From Trueperella pyogenes (lineage in GTDB: Bacteria; Actinomycetota; Actinomycetes; Actinomycetales; Actinomycetaceae): DNA of 64,000 nt. Below the pieces are notes generated by a model, which was not told where the DNA came from, did no database searches, and saw only the letters and a list, made by a program, of their open reading frames with translations. Where the stretch lies: NCBI RefSeq assembly GCF_900460345.1, contig NZ_UHHW01000002.1:930001-994000 (forward strand), in the 5' to 3' direction. A program made the position numbers and the translations under genes. This document shows, piece by piece, positions 1-11,968 of the stretch. How positions within the stretch are numbered: the stretch's first letter is position 1; every line of letters starts with the position of its first letter.

Positions 1-87
1 CGAGTAGAAGCGACTGGCCCGTTGGCGGAAGCTTTCACGCCTACCACAATCCATAGGGCATACGGTCTCGAGGACGTGCTCGGATGA
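1..87 (+). CDS. Metal ABC transporter ATP-binding protein, C-terminal fragment
   Basis: Frame 1 is open from the window edge to a TGA at 85-87. The 28 residues end in GPLAEAFTPTTIHRAYG plus a short tail, typical of the C-terminus of Mn/Zn ABC importer ATPases (a 'F-T-P-x-x-I/L-x-x-x-Y-G' ending). The stop overlaps the ATG of the following permease by 3 bp, as expected for translational coupling in a transporter operon. The Walker motifs lie outside the window, so the assignment rests on the tail sequence and on the two permeases that follow. Confidence 0.7.
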   Translation, partial: RVEATGPLAEAFTPTTIHRAYGLEDVLG

Positions 88-1004
88 CGCTCGCCGAATT
101 CTTTGGAACCTACGCTTTCCGTACCACTGCAATCGGTACTCTCCTCATCGGCGCGTTCGCAGGTGGGCTAGGATCGATTTTGTACCTGCGCAAGCAATCG
201 CTTGCTTCCGACGTCGTTGGGCATTCTTCGCTACTGGGAGTCGTACTGGCTTTCATCGCTGCGAGTCTGATCGGCTGGGACGGGCGATCCATCCTTACAC
301 TCACCATCGGCGGCACGATCGCTGCCATCTTGGCTCTTTTTCTTACAAACGCGATCGCGCACCGCACTCGAGTCGGAATCGACGCCGCTATGGCCATCTC
401 GATGGCTATCTTCTACGGCGGTGGCATGGTCATCCTCTATCTCATTAACCACTCCAAGCTGCCCAATCGCGGCGGGATCGACTCCTACCTGTTCGGTAAT
501 GCGGCCACCATGCGGCAAGTCGACGTCATCACAGTCCTGATATTTGGCATACTCGCTAGCTTGACGCTGGTCGCATTCTGGAAGGAAATCCAGCTTTACT
601 GCTTCGACGACGTCGCAGCAAATGTCTTGGGTTTCGCCCCGCGGCGCGTCGGGGCTCTGGTCATTGCCACGACCACGGTTGCCATCGTCATGGGTATTAA
701 GGCGGTAGGTATGATCCTCGTGGTCGCCTTCGCCATCATGCCCCCTGCCGCAGCCCGTCAATTTACGACGTCGATGGCAGGACTAGTCACAGGCGCCGCG
801 GCAATCGGCGGAATATCGGGCTTAATCGGCGCATACATTTCGGTCTCGGTCGGGCGCGTTCCGACCGGACCTATCGTCGTGCTTATTCTCTTTGCCATTT
901 TTATTATCTCGCTCGTATTGTCCCCACGCCGGTACAGAGGGCGTCGATCCCTTAAGGAAGCACCGGAGGCAGAGAAGATGTCGATAGCGGGGGATGCCGT
1001 ATGA
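84..1004 (+). CDS. Metal (Mn/Zn/Fe) ABC transporter permease, ABC-3 family
   Basis: 306 residues, strongly hydrophobic with about eight or nine membrane segments, matching the ABC-3 permease family (MntB/ZnuB/SitC type) in length and character. The N-terminal stretch 'GGLGSILYLRKQSLASDVVGHSSLLG' region carries the family's conserved serine/histidine positions, and near residue 220 there is a Met/Pro/Ala-rich helix (IMPPAAARQ), the typical substrate-path segment. The ATG overlaps the upstream ATPase stop. Its own TGA overlaps the ATG of a second, paralogous permease, so the importer uses a permease heterodimer, as in SitABCD/MntABCD. The transported metal cannot be read from sequence; manganese, zinc or iron are all possible. 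It would sit in the cytoplasmic membrane. Confidence 0.85.
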   Translation: MTLAEFFGTYAFRTTAIGTLLIGAFAGGLGSILYLRKQSLASDVVGHSSLLGVVLAFIAASLIGWDGRSILTLTIGGTIAAILALFLTNAIAHRTRVGIDAAMAISMAIFYGGGMVILYLINHSKLPNRGGIDSYLFGNAATMRQVDVITVLIFGILASLTLVAFWKEIQLYCFDDVAANVLGFAPRRVGALVIATTTVAIVMGIKAVGMILVVAFAIMPPAAARQFTTSMAGLVTGAAAIGGISGLIGAYISVSVGRVPTGPIVVLILFAIFIISLVLSPRRYRGRRSLKEAPEAEKMSIAGDAV

Positions 1005-1963
1005 GTTTCATCGTTGCAGTTATGCTCCTGACGGTTACGACGGCGGTGGCATGCGCTCTGCCAGGTACGTTCCTCGTCCTGCGCGGGCAGTCGATGCTTG
1101 TTGATGGACTTTCACACGCAGTCTTGCCGGGCATTGTAATCGGCGCAATCATCTCAGGGAGTGCTCATTCTCCACTCATGACGATCATTGCCACCTTGTG
1201 CGGGCTCGTCGTCGTTATCGGTGCCGACAAGCTTAAGCGCACAGGTCTGCTCACCGGTGACGCGAACCAGGGCGTGATTTTCCCAGCTCTCTTTGCTTTG
1301 GGAGTGCTGCTTCTGTCTACGAGTCTCGCTGGCGTCCACATTTGCGCGAACACGGTTCTTGTGGGCGACCTCAACCTGATGGCTCTGGAGACAGAGCACC
1401 TGGTCTGGGCTGGCCTGGATTTTGGTCCGCGGATGATGTGGGTGCTCATCGGCGTCGTGGCATTGAATGCAGCGTTCATGGTGGTGACGTATCGAGTTTT
1501 GCAATCGGCGACTTTCGACCGCGATTTTGCCAAGGTGTCTGGGATGCCGGTAAAAATCGTCGATATAACTTTTATGATCCTAGTCGCGCTGACCGTGGTC
1601 ACGGCCTTTAACGTGGCAGGCGCGATTCTGGTTATAGCGCTCATGGTCGTCCCGGCGGCTACAGCTGTCCTCTTTTCACGGAGCCTGATCAGTGTGATCG
1701 TGAACTCCCTCGTGATTGCAGTTGTGTCCGGTCTGACGGGCTTCCTCGTCGCATGGTATGCCGATGTGCCGACGACGCCGATGATGGCCTTCGTGGACGG
1801 CTTCATCTTCTGCGCTGTGATGGTGGTGGAAGTTTTCTACCGGAAGGCGATTCGGGCGGGACGCTCGCGCGGTGCCGAGGAGAAAAGCGCGGAAATGAGC
1901 CAGTTTCTCGCTGTGACGAGGGACACCGCCAAGAAAATTGACGTCGGCGATCTTCGTGCGTAA
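1001..1963 (+). CDS. Metal ABC transporter permease, second ABC-3 subunit
   Basis: 320 residues; a second ABC-3 family permease that starts in an ATGA overlap with the first. It has the same topology (about nine hydrophobic helices), the conserved 'SMLVDGLSHAVLPGI' helix near the N-terminus, and a 'ALMVVPAATAVLFSRSL' helix that matches the Pro/Ala-rich helix of its partner. The C-terminus is a charged cytoplasmic tail of about 40 residues. Two different permeases in tandem are characteristic of Mn/Fe importers of the Sit/Mnt class rather than of ZnuABC systems, which have one. No metalloregulator or substrate-binding protein is visible; they would lie upstream of the window. Confidence 0.85.
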   Translation: MSFIVAVMLLTVTTAVACALPGTFLVLRGQSMLVDGLSHAVLPGIVIGAIISGSAHSPLMTIIATLCGLVVVIGADKLKRTGLLTGDANQGVIFPALFALGVLLLSTSLAGVHICANTVLVGDLNLMALETEHLVWAGLDFGPRMMWVLIGVVALNAAFMVVTYRVLQSATFDRDFAKVSGMPVKIVDITFMILVALTVVTAFNVAGAILVIALMVVPAATAVLFSRSLISVIVNSLVIAVVSGLTGFLVAWYADVPTTPMMAFVDGFIFCAVMVVEVFYRKAIRAGRSRGAEEKSAEMSQFLAVTRDTAKKIDVGDLRA

Positions 1964-2342
1964 AGTATCTATCTGTTGCCAGCGAGTGCGACAAGCCCCA
2001 AAGAAGAAATTTCTTAGGGAAAGTGCGCTCTAGTCAAGGCTGAATTCAGCTTTCGATAAATGGTGATGAGGGCTTAGTATTAAGTCCCTCCCTTCGGGAA
2101 ATGCTCGTTGAGCGCTTTTCGGATGTGGGTGTGTTGTTTGATATCTCAATAGTGTGTCAGCTTTTTTGTTGTGTTTTTTGGCTGGCCTGGCTTTTGTGGT
2201 TGGGTTGGTTGTTTGTTGTGGCTGGCTTTTTGTTGGTCATGATGTTTTTTGCCAGTTTTTTGGTTTTTTGTTGAGCTTGTTTGTCTTGCTTTTCATTTGG
2301 AATTGGGGCTGGCCCTTGTTTTTGTGGGGGTTGGTTTTGGTT
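1964..2342 (+). promoter_or_regulatory. rrn leader/promoter region with boxA-like antitermination element
   Basis: The 379 bp before 16S contain no credible gene. A possible promoter is TTCGAT (2052-2057), 17 bp, TAGTAT (2075-2080). A boxA-like element TTGTTTGATATCTCAATAG lies near 2134-2152; comparable sequences precede 16S in other actinobacteria and serve NusB/S10-dependent antitermination. From about 2155 to 2350 the plus strand is almost purely G and T with very few A, so the transcript leader is U/G-rich and poorly structured. An open frame across it is compositional noise. The boxA assignment is moderate and the promoter hexamers are tentative. Confidence 0.5.
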
Positions 2343-7242
<4,900 letters not shown>

Positions 7243-7294
7243 CCTGGACCACCACACCCAGACAGTCAAACACATAGCGTATAGCCCTGACATT

Positions 7295-7415
7295 GTTGAC
7301 GGTGGCAATAGCGGTGGGGAAACGCCCGGTCCCATCCCGAACCCGGAAGCTAAGCCCACCAGCGCCGATGGTACTGCACCCGCGAGGGTGTGGGAGAGTA
7401 GGACACCGCCGTCAC
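7295..7415 (+). rRNA. rrf: 5S ribosomal RNA
   Basis: About 120 nt with the conserved CCCATCCCGAACCCGGAAGCTAAGCC core (7331 onward), the GCGCCGATGGTACTGC segment and the terminal GAGAGTAGGACACCGCC. Helix I forms between TGACGGTGG (7297-7305) and the CCGCCGTCA end (to 7414). It follows 23S by about 135 bp and has the canonical actinobacterial 5S length. Confidence 0.95.
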
Positions 7416-7424
7416 CCAAACCAC

Positions 7425-7451
7425 TTGAGCCCTGACATAGTCAGGGCTCAA
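7425..7451 (+). terminator. rrn operon terminator hairpin
   Basis: A perfect 11-bp inverted repeat, TTGAGCCCTGA / TCAGGGCTCAA with a 5-nt CATAG loop, starts 10 nt after 5S. There is no U-run after it (ACCACACCC follows), a form common in Actinobacteria. Confidence 0.75.
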
Positions 7452-7565
7452 ACCACACCCACACAAAACACAATGATGCTACCTGCACTTTTTCAGGTAG
7501 TCTTGGAAATGTCGATTTGCGCTTTGGTAGCGCTGTTGTTTGAAAACTTAAACCGTGAGGAACAC

Positions 7566-9119
7566 ATGTCTGAGAACGAAAATTATGAGAATTCGGACGG
7601 CCGACAGGGCCGTTCCTCCGGTTGGAGTTCGGCTTCTGGCCGTTCGCAGAACAGCCGAGGTGGCGGTTGGGATCGCGGTGATCGTCGTGGGTCACGTGAT
7701 GATCGGCGTCGTGGTGGTTGGGATCGTGATGATCGTGGCCGTAACTGGCGCAATGATGACCGTCGTGGTTGGGATCGCGGTGATCGTCGTGGGACACGTG
7801 ATGATCGGCGTGATGGGCGTCGTGGTTGGAACCGTGAGGACAGGCGTGATGAGCACGGTCGTGATTGGCGCAATGATGACCGTCGTGGTTGGGATCGCGG
7901 TGATCGTCGTGGGTCTCGTGATGATCGGCGTGATGGGCGTCGTGGTGGTTGGGATCGTGATGATCGTGGCCGTAACTGGCGCAATGATGACCGTCGTGGT
8001 TGGGATCGCGGTGATCGTCGTGGGACACGTGACGATGGGCGTGATGGGCGTCGTGGTTGGAACCGTGAGGACAGGCGTGATGAGCACGGTCGTGATTGGC
8101 GAAATGATCGGCGTCGTGACCATAGCAACCGGCACGGCGAACGCTTCGACCGTGAAGAGGTCCGTAACCGTCACGAAGATGCACATACAGAGGCCGTCAA
8201 GCGCCTCGAGATTCCGGAATCCATCTCGGGGGATGCACTGGACGCAGCTGCGCGAAAGCAGCTCCGTTCACTTAACAAGGACAATGCTGACCGCGTCGCG
8301 CGGCACCTCGTCTACGCTGGAGAGATGCTCGAGATCGATCCGGAGACTGCCTACGAACATGCACGTGCCGCTTACCAAAGCGCCGCTCGTATCGACGTCG
8401 TTCGGGAGGCGCTCGGCCTGACCGCATACGCCACGGGACGATATTCGGAATCCCTGCGTGAGCTGCGCACCTACCGTCGAATGAGCGACGACTACACACA
8501 CGTGCCTCTTGAAGCTGATTCTGAGCGGGGTCTCGGGCGTCCTGAGAAGGCACTGCGGTTTATCGAAGGTATACCTCTCCAGCGCCTAAGCGCGGCTGGC
8601 CAGATCGAGCTGGCGCTTGTGACGTCGGGCGCGCGTGCAGAAACCGATGACTCTGCGGGCGGGTTGTCCGTTCTTGAGAAGATCATTGTCGAGAATTTGC
8701 CCCAAGAACTCGCTGCTCGCGTGCAACTGATCAAGGCAGATCGCCTTGAGGAGCTCGGCCGTACTGACGAAGCTGAGGAACTGCGCGCTATTTGGGGGCC
8801 GATCTACGAAGGTAACGACGGCGATATCATGGTTGATCTGGACGACGTGCTTGACGACATCGAAGAGCCTAGCACCGACTCCGATGCAGACTCGTCTCCG
8901 AACTCCGATGTTTTGGATGAGGATGTTTTGGATGAGGATCTTGTTGAGATAATTGATGTCGAGCATGCTGAAACCGACGGTAGCGATGAGACGCCAGACG
9001 CAGCCCGCGCGGCTGGAGAAGGTTTCGTCCAGGATTCTTTCGATTTCGCCGGCTCGCTCGACAAAGCCCTTGAAGAAGATCAGGATCTCGATCTCAACGA
9101 GGCTGAAGGTAAGGAATGA
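7566..9119 (+). CDS. TPR-type protein with N-terminal Arg/Asp/Gly/Trp repeat domain (Rv1691-like)
   Basis: 517 residues starting at ATG 7566, with GTGAGGA six bases upstream. Longer in-frame starts run back into 5S and are rejected. Residues 1-33 are Ser/Gly-rich. Residues about 34-195 are a low-complexity domain of WDRGDRRG, RDDRR, NWRNDDRRG and WNREDRRDE units. The central part (about 200-430) is helical and TPR-like (repeated 'A..AA/Y..A..I' helices), and the last 90 residues are very acidic. Its position directly before the HAD phosphatase, the 47-aa protein and tlyA matches Mycobacterium Rv1691, a TPR protein. The RGG/RD-like domain resembles RNA-binding tails, but RNA binding is inference. 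The DNA under the domain is itself tandemly repeated. Its stop overlaps the next start (ATGA). Confidence 0.8.
   Translation: MSENENYENSDGRQGRSSGWSSASGRSQNSRGGGWDRGDRRGSRDDRRRGGWDRDDRGRNWRNDDRRGWDRGDRRGTRDDRRDGRRGWNREDRRDEHGRDWRNDDRRGWDRGDRRGSRDDRRDGRRGGWDRDDRGRNWRNDDRRGWDRGDRRGTRDDGRDGRRGWNREDRRDEHGRDWRNDRRRDHSNRHGERFDREEVRNRHEDAHTEAVKRLEIPESISGDALDAAARKQLRSLNKDNADRVARHLVYAGEMLEIDPETAYEHARAAYQSAARIDVVREALGLTAYATGRYSESLRELRTYRRMSDDYTHVPLEADSERGLGRPEKALRFIEGIPLQRLSAAGQIELALVTSGARAETDDSAGGLSVLEKIIVENLPQELAARVQLIKADRLEELGRTDEAEELRAIWGPIYEGNDGDIMVDLDDVLDDIEEPSTDSDADSSPNSDVLDEDVLDEDLVEIIDVEHAETDGSDETPDAARAAGEGFVQDSFDFAGSLDKALEEDQDLDLNEAEGKE
7665..8130 (+). repeat. Tandem DNA repeat inside the TPR gene (231-bp period)
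   Basis: Segments 7711-7881 and 7942-8112 are near identical (only a few substitutions), giving a 231-bp (77-codon) period. Shorter 120/111-bp sub-units share GATGACCGTCGTGGTTGGGA-type cores at 7751, 7871 and 7982. The period is a multiple of three, so copy-number change would keep the reading frame. All six frames are open because of the biased composition. Confidence 0.9.
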
Positions 9120-10141
9120 GCATGCCCATAGCCAGTTGCGACAAGCCACTCAGCGTGGCCTACGATTATCTGTTTCTCGATCTCGACGGCGTGTGTTATC
9201 GCGGCTCTTTGCCAGTCGCCAACGCTGCGGAAGGACTCAGCCAAGCTCGTAGTGCTGGTAGCGGCGCTGCTTTCATTACCAACAATTCGATGGCCTCGCC
9301 GCCTAATGTTGTAAAAAAGCTGCACTCGGTAGGCATTGATGCTGTATCAGATGAAATCTACACGAGTTCCCGCACCGGCGTCGCACAGCTTCTGGAGCAC
9401 ATTGAACCGGGTTCAAAGGTGCTCCCGCTGGGAACTGAAGGACTGCTGTATGAACTAGAACGAGTTGATCTGGAGGTCGTTCATTCAGCAGACGAGAACC
9501 CAGATGCCGTTATCCAAGGGCTGTCCACGAACCTGTCTTGGCAGGAGCTCTCCGAAGCCGCCCTTGCAATCCGCAGCGGAGCTCTTTACGTGGCGACCAA
9601 TCTGGATGCGACGCTGCCGCTAGAGCGTGGTGAGTACCTAGGATGCGGCTCGATGGTTGCCGCCGTCGTGCACGCTACCGGCATCCAACCGCTGAGTTCG
9701 GGGAAGCCTGCCCCGGATATGTACCGCCTAGCGATGGCCGATACTGGTGCACATAACCCACTGTGCGTTGGCGATCGTCTCAATACCGATATCGCGGGCG
9801 CTAACGCGGCGGGATTGCCGTCACTACATGTGCTCACTGGTGTGAGCCAGGCACGCGACATCATGCTGGCCGCGGACAACGAACGCCCCACATATCTGGG
9901 AATCGACATGCTCGATCTTCACCGACCCGCTCCTGCGGTGGTGAGCGATGGTGAGAGTTTTATCTGCAATGGTGTCAAAGCGCGCGTAGACGAGGGAAGC
10001 CTGGTACTTAACGACGGCGCAGTTGGCGAAACGATCACACTCGACGAATACCGTGCTCTCGTGGCGGCAGTGTGGAGCGCGATCGACGCAGGAACGTCTC
10101 GCGAGCATCTGGCGATCGGTGAGCTACGGGTCGTACGCTGA
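9116..10141 (+). CDS. HAD-superfamily phosphatase, NagD/Rv1692-like
   Basis: 341 residues. The N-terminal HAD motif I is DLDGV (residues 22-26), with motif II FITNN, a GKPAPDMY segment supplying the motif III lysine, and motif IV CVGDRLNTDIAGA. This is the C2-capped NagD/phosphoglycolate-phosphatase subfamily. The Mycobacterium homologue in the same position, Rv1692, is a glycerol-3-phosphate phosphatase, so a sugar or glycerol phosphate is a reasonable substrate here, but specificity is inferred from synteny. It starts in an ATGA overlap with the TPR gene and its stop overlaps the next ATG. The C-terminal 75 residues form an extra domain beyond the minimal NagD fold, as in actinobacterial homologues. 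Confidence 0.85.
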   Translation: MSMPIASCDKPLSVAYDYLFLDLDGVCYRGSLPVANAAEGLSQARSAGSGAAFITNNSMASPPNVVKKLHSVGIDAVSDEIYTSSRTGVAQLLEHIEPGSKVLPLGTEGLLYELERVDLEVVHSADENPDAVIQGLSTNLSWQELSEAALAIRSGALYVATNLDATLPLERGEYLGCGSMVAAVVHATGIQPLSSGKPAPDMYRLAMADTGAHNPLCVGDRLNTDIAGANAAGLPSLHVLTGVSQARDIMLAADNERPTYLGIDMLDLHRPAPAVVSDGESFICNGVKARVDEGSLVLNDGAVGETITLDEYRALVAAVWSAIDAGTSREHLAIGELRVVR

Positions 10142-10284
10142 TGCAGGCAAAGCCAGGACAACAGCGTATTAACGTCGCAGCTACTCTCGCGACGCTCGAG
10201 GGGAAGGCGCGCGATGAGCAGATTAACGATCTGGAGAAAATTCACCAAGAGCTGACAATTCGCTTGAATCGGGCGCAGGCGTAG
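10141..10284 (+). CDS. Conserved 47-aa protein between the HAD phosphatase and tlyA (Rv1693-like)
   Basis: A short frame from ATG 10141 (overlapping the preceding TGA as TGATG) to TAG 10282-10284. The 47 residues contain a predicted amphipathic helix (DEQINDLEKIHQELTIRLN) with coiled-coil character. In Mycobacterium the equivalent slot between Rv1692 and tlyA holds the small conserved protein Rv1693. Stop/start overlap, codon use like its neighbours and synteny all favour a real gene. No function is known to me; the helix suggests a small adaptor. Confidence 0.7.
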   Translation: MQAKPGQQRINVAATLATLEGKARDEQINDLEKIHQELTIRLNRAQA

Positions 10285-10295
10285 CGAGGGCGAGT

Positions 10296-11132
10296 ATGGC
10301 TAAGCTCATTCGGGTCGATGCGGAGCTAGTGCGGCGTCATCTTGCGCGTTCGCGTCAGGATGCCGCGGATCTGATCCACTCTGGCCGGGTACTGCTCGAC
10401 GGGATGGTCGTGACGAAACCGGCGCGTCAGATGGATCCTGCGCAGGCCCTTATCGTGGCTGAAGGCGAACGTGACGACTACGTCTCGCGTGGTGCCCACA
10501 AGCTGATTGGCGCTCTCGAATACTTGGGAGAAAGTGCCCCGCTTATCGACGGCGTGCGTGCGCTGGACGCGGGCGCATCCACGGGCGGCTTTACCGACGT
10601 GCTCTTGCGGCGTGGTGCAAAGGAGGTCCTCGCGGTCGACGTCGGCTACGGCCAGTTGGCGTGGCGGTTGCGGGAAGATCCCCGTGTCGTCGTCATGGAA
10701 CGCACAAACGTGCGCACCCTGTCGCCGGAGGCGGTAGCGCCGGCACCAGAGCTCGTCGTCGGTGACCTGTCGTTTATCTCTCTCACGCTGGTGATTCCTG
10801 CGCTGGCTCGCTGCGCAAGTGACAGCGCCGATTTCCTCCTCATGGTCAAGCCCCAGTTTGAGATCGGGAAGGGTCGGCTTAGCGCGGGCGGCGTCGTGCG
10901 TGATCCGGCGCAGCACGTGGAGACGGTGACAAAGGTGGCGGTGGCTGGACGCGAGGCTGGCTTGGCCATATGCGCAGTTGCGCCATCGCCGTTGCCTGGG
11001 CCAGCCGGAAATGTAGAGTATTTCTTGCATATGAAAGCTGGAGGGATAGACCTAGGAGATAGTCTGGACACGGCCATTGAAAGTGCGGTAGCTTCGGGAC
11101 CAGCTGGTTCACAACTCCAGGAGGAGCATTGA
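10296..11132 (+). CDS. tlyA: TlyA family rRNA 2'-O-methyltransferase
   Basis: 278 residues with an N-terminal S4-like RNA-binding domain (about 1-60, including RQDAADLIHSGRVLLDG) followed by a Rossmann methyltransferase. The SAM-binding motif is DAGASTGGFTD (91-101), and the FtsJ-type catalytic region LVVGDLSFISL is present. TlyA methylates 16S C1409 and 23S C1920 (E. coli numbering) and its loss confers capreomycin resistance in Mycobacterium. The length matches the mycobacterial protein (268 aa), so this should be the long type acting on both subunits. A GAGGGCG site precedes ATG 10296. The end overlaps nadK. Confidence 0.93.
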   Translation: MAKLIRVDAELVRRHLARSRQDAADLIHSGRVLLDGMVVTKPARQMDPAQALIVAEGERDDYVSRGAHKLIGALEYLGESAPLIDGVRALDAGASTGGFTDVLLRRGAKEVLAVDVGYGQLAWRLREDPRVVVMERTNVRTLSPEAVAPAPELVVGDLSFISLTLVIPALARCASDSADFLLMVKPQFEIGKGRLSAGGVVRDPAQHVETVTKVAVAGREAGLAICAVAPSPLPGPAGNVEYFLHMKAGGIDLGDSLDTAIESAVASGPAGSQLQEEH

Positions 11133-11968
11133 GCGTTTGCGTGGGAATCGTCACTCACGAGCGGCGTCATGCAGGTGAGGATGCACGGGCGGCACGTGAA
11201 AGGCTCGTAGCGGCCGGTGCACAGGCTTTCTTCGTCGACGAGGAAGCCGAACGTCTGGTGAGCGCAGATTTGTTGCTCGTCCTCGGAGGCGACGGCACTA
11301 TCCTGCGTGCCGCCGAGCTCGCACGGCCATTCGAAACCCCAATTCTCGGCATCAATTTCGGGCACGTGGGCTTCCTCGCGGAGGAAGATCCTTCGGGATT
11401 TCCGCAAGTCGTCCAGGCTATTGTCGAGCGGAGGTGGACAGTCGATTCGCGGCTGACTATCGACGTGAAAGTCACCTATCCCGATGGGCACACGACGATG
11501 GACTGGGCTCTCAATGAGGCCTCGATCGAGAAAGGCCCAGACGTGCGCATGATCGAAGCGGACATCGGCGTGGATCAGTTGGGGTTGTCCTCTTTTAAGG
11601 CCGACGCCGTAGTGCTCTCGACCCCCACAGGCTCGACTGCCTACAGTTTCTCAGCTGGGGGCCCCATTGTATGGCCGGATGTGGAGGCTTTGTTGCTGAC
11701 CCCGATTGCCGCGCATGCCCTCTTCGCCCGCCCACTGGTGGTCTCGAAAGACTCCATATTGGAGGTGCGTCTCCGCTCTGATAACGCCGTCGTGTGGTGT
11801 GACGGCCGGCGCAAGATTGAAGCGCCTGAGGGGTCTTTCATCACTGCAGTCAAGGGCACCCATCCGGTTCGGCTAGCGCGCCTGAATGACACGCCATTTT
11901 CGGGGCGACTTGTTCGTAAGTTTCACTTGCCGGTCGAAGGCTGGCGCAGACCGAAGGACCGCTCGTGA
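11129..11968 (+). CDS. nadK: NAD kinase
   Basis: 279 residues; phosphorylates NAD to NADP. The signature GGDGT is at residues 53-57 and is followed by a conserved NEASIEKG segment and the glycine-rich STPTGSTAYSFSAGGPI loop, all diagnostic of ATP-NAD kinases. The start is a TTG at 11129 that overlaps the tlyA stop (TTGA) and is preceded by CAGGAGGAGC, a strong ribosome site that fixes this unusual start. Its end overlaps recN (GTGA). The gene order tlyA-nadK-recN is the same as in Mycobacterium and Streptomyces. Confidence 0.95.
   Translation: MSVCVGIVTHERRHAGEDARAARERLVAAGAQAFFVDEEAERLVSADLLLVLGGDGTILRAAELARPFETPILGINFGHVGFLAEEDPSGFPQVVQAIVERRWTVDSRLTIDVKVTYPDGHTTMDWALNEASIEKGPDVRMIEADIGVDQLGLSSFKADAVVLSTPTGSTAYSFSAGGPIVWPDVEALLLTPIAAHALFARPLVVSKDSILEVRLRSDNAVVWCDGRRKIEAPEGSFITAVKGTHPVRLARLNDTPFSGRLVRKFHLPVEGWRRPKDRS

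Noticed and set aside
7665..8130. Tandem repeats considered as a CRISPR array
   Set aside because: No unique spacers, period is 231 bp and translates as protein repeats; no cas genes are nearby (the Cas4-like nuclease at 55057 stands alone).
7441..8421. Long open frames on the minus strand and in the second plus frame over the repeat region (His/Asn- or Thr/Ile-rich)
   Set aside because: By-products of the tandem DNA repeat, which opens all six frames; only the frame that continues into the TPR domain is coding.
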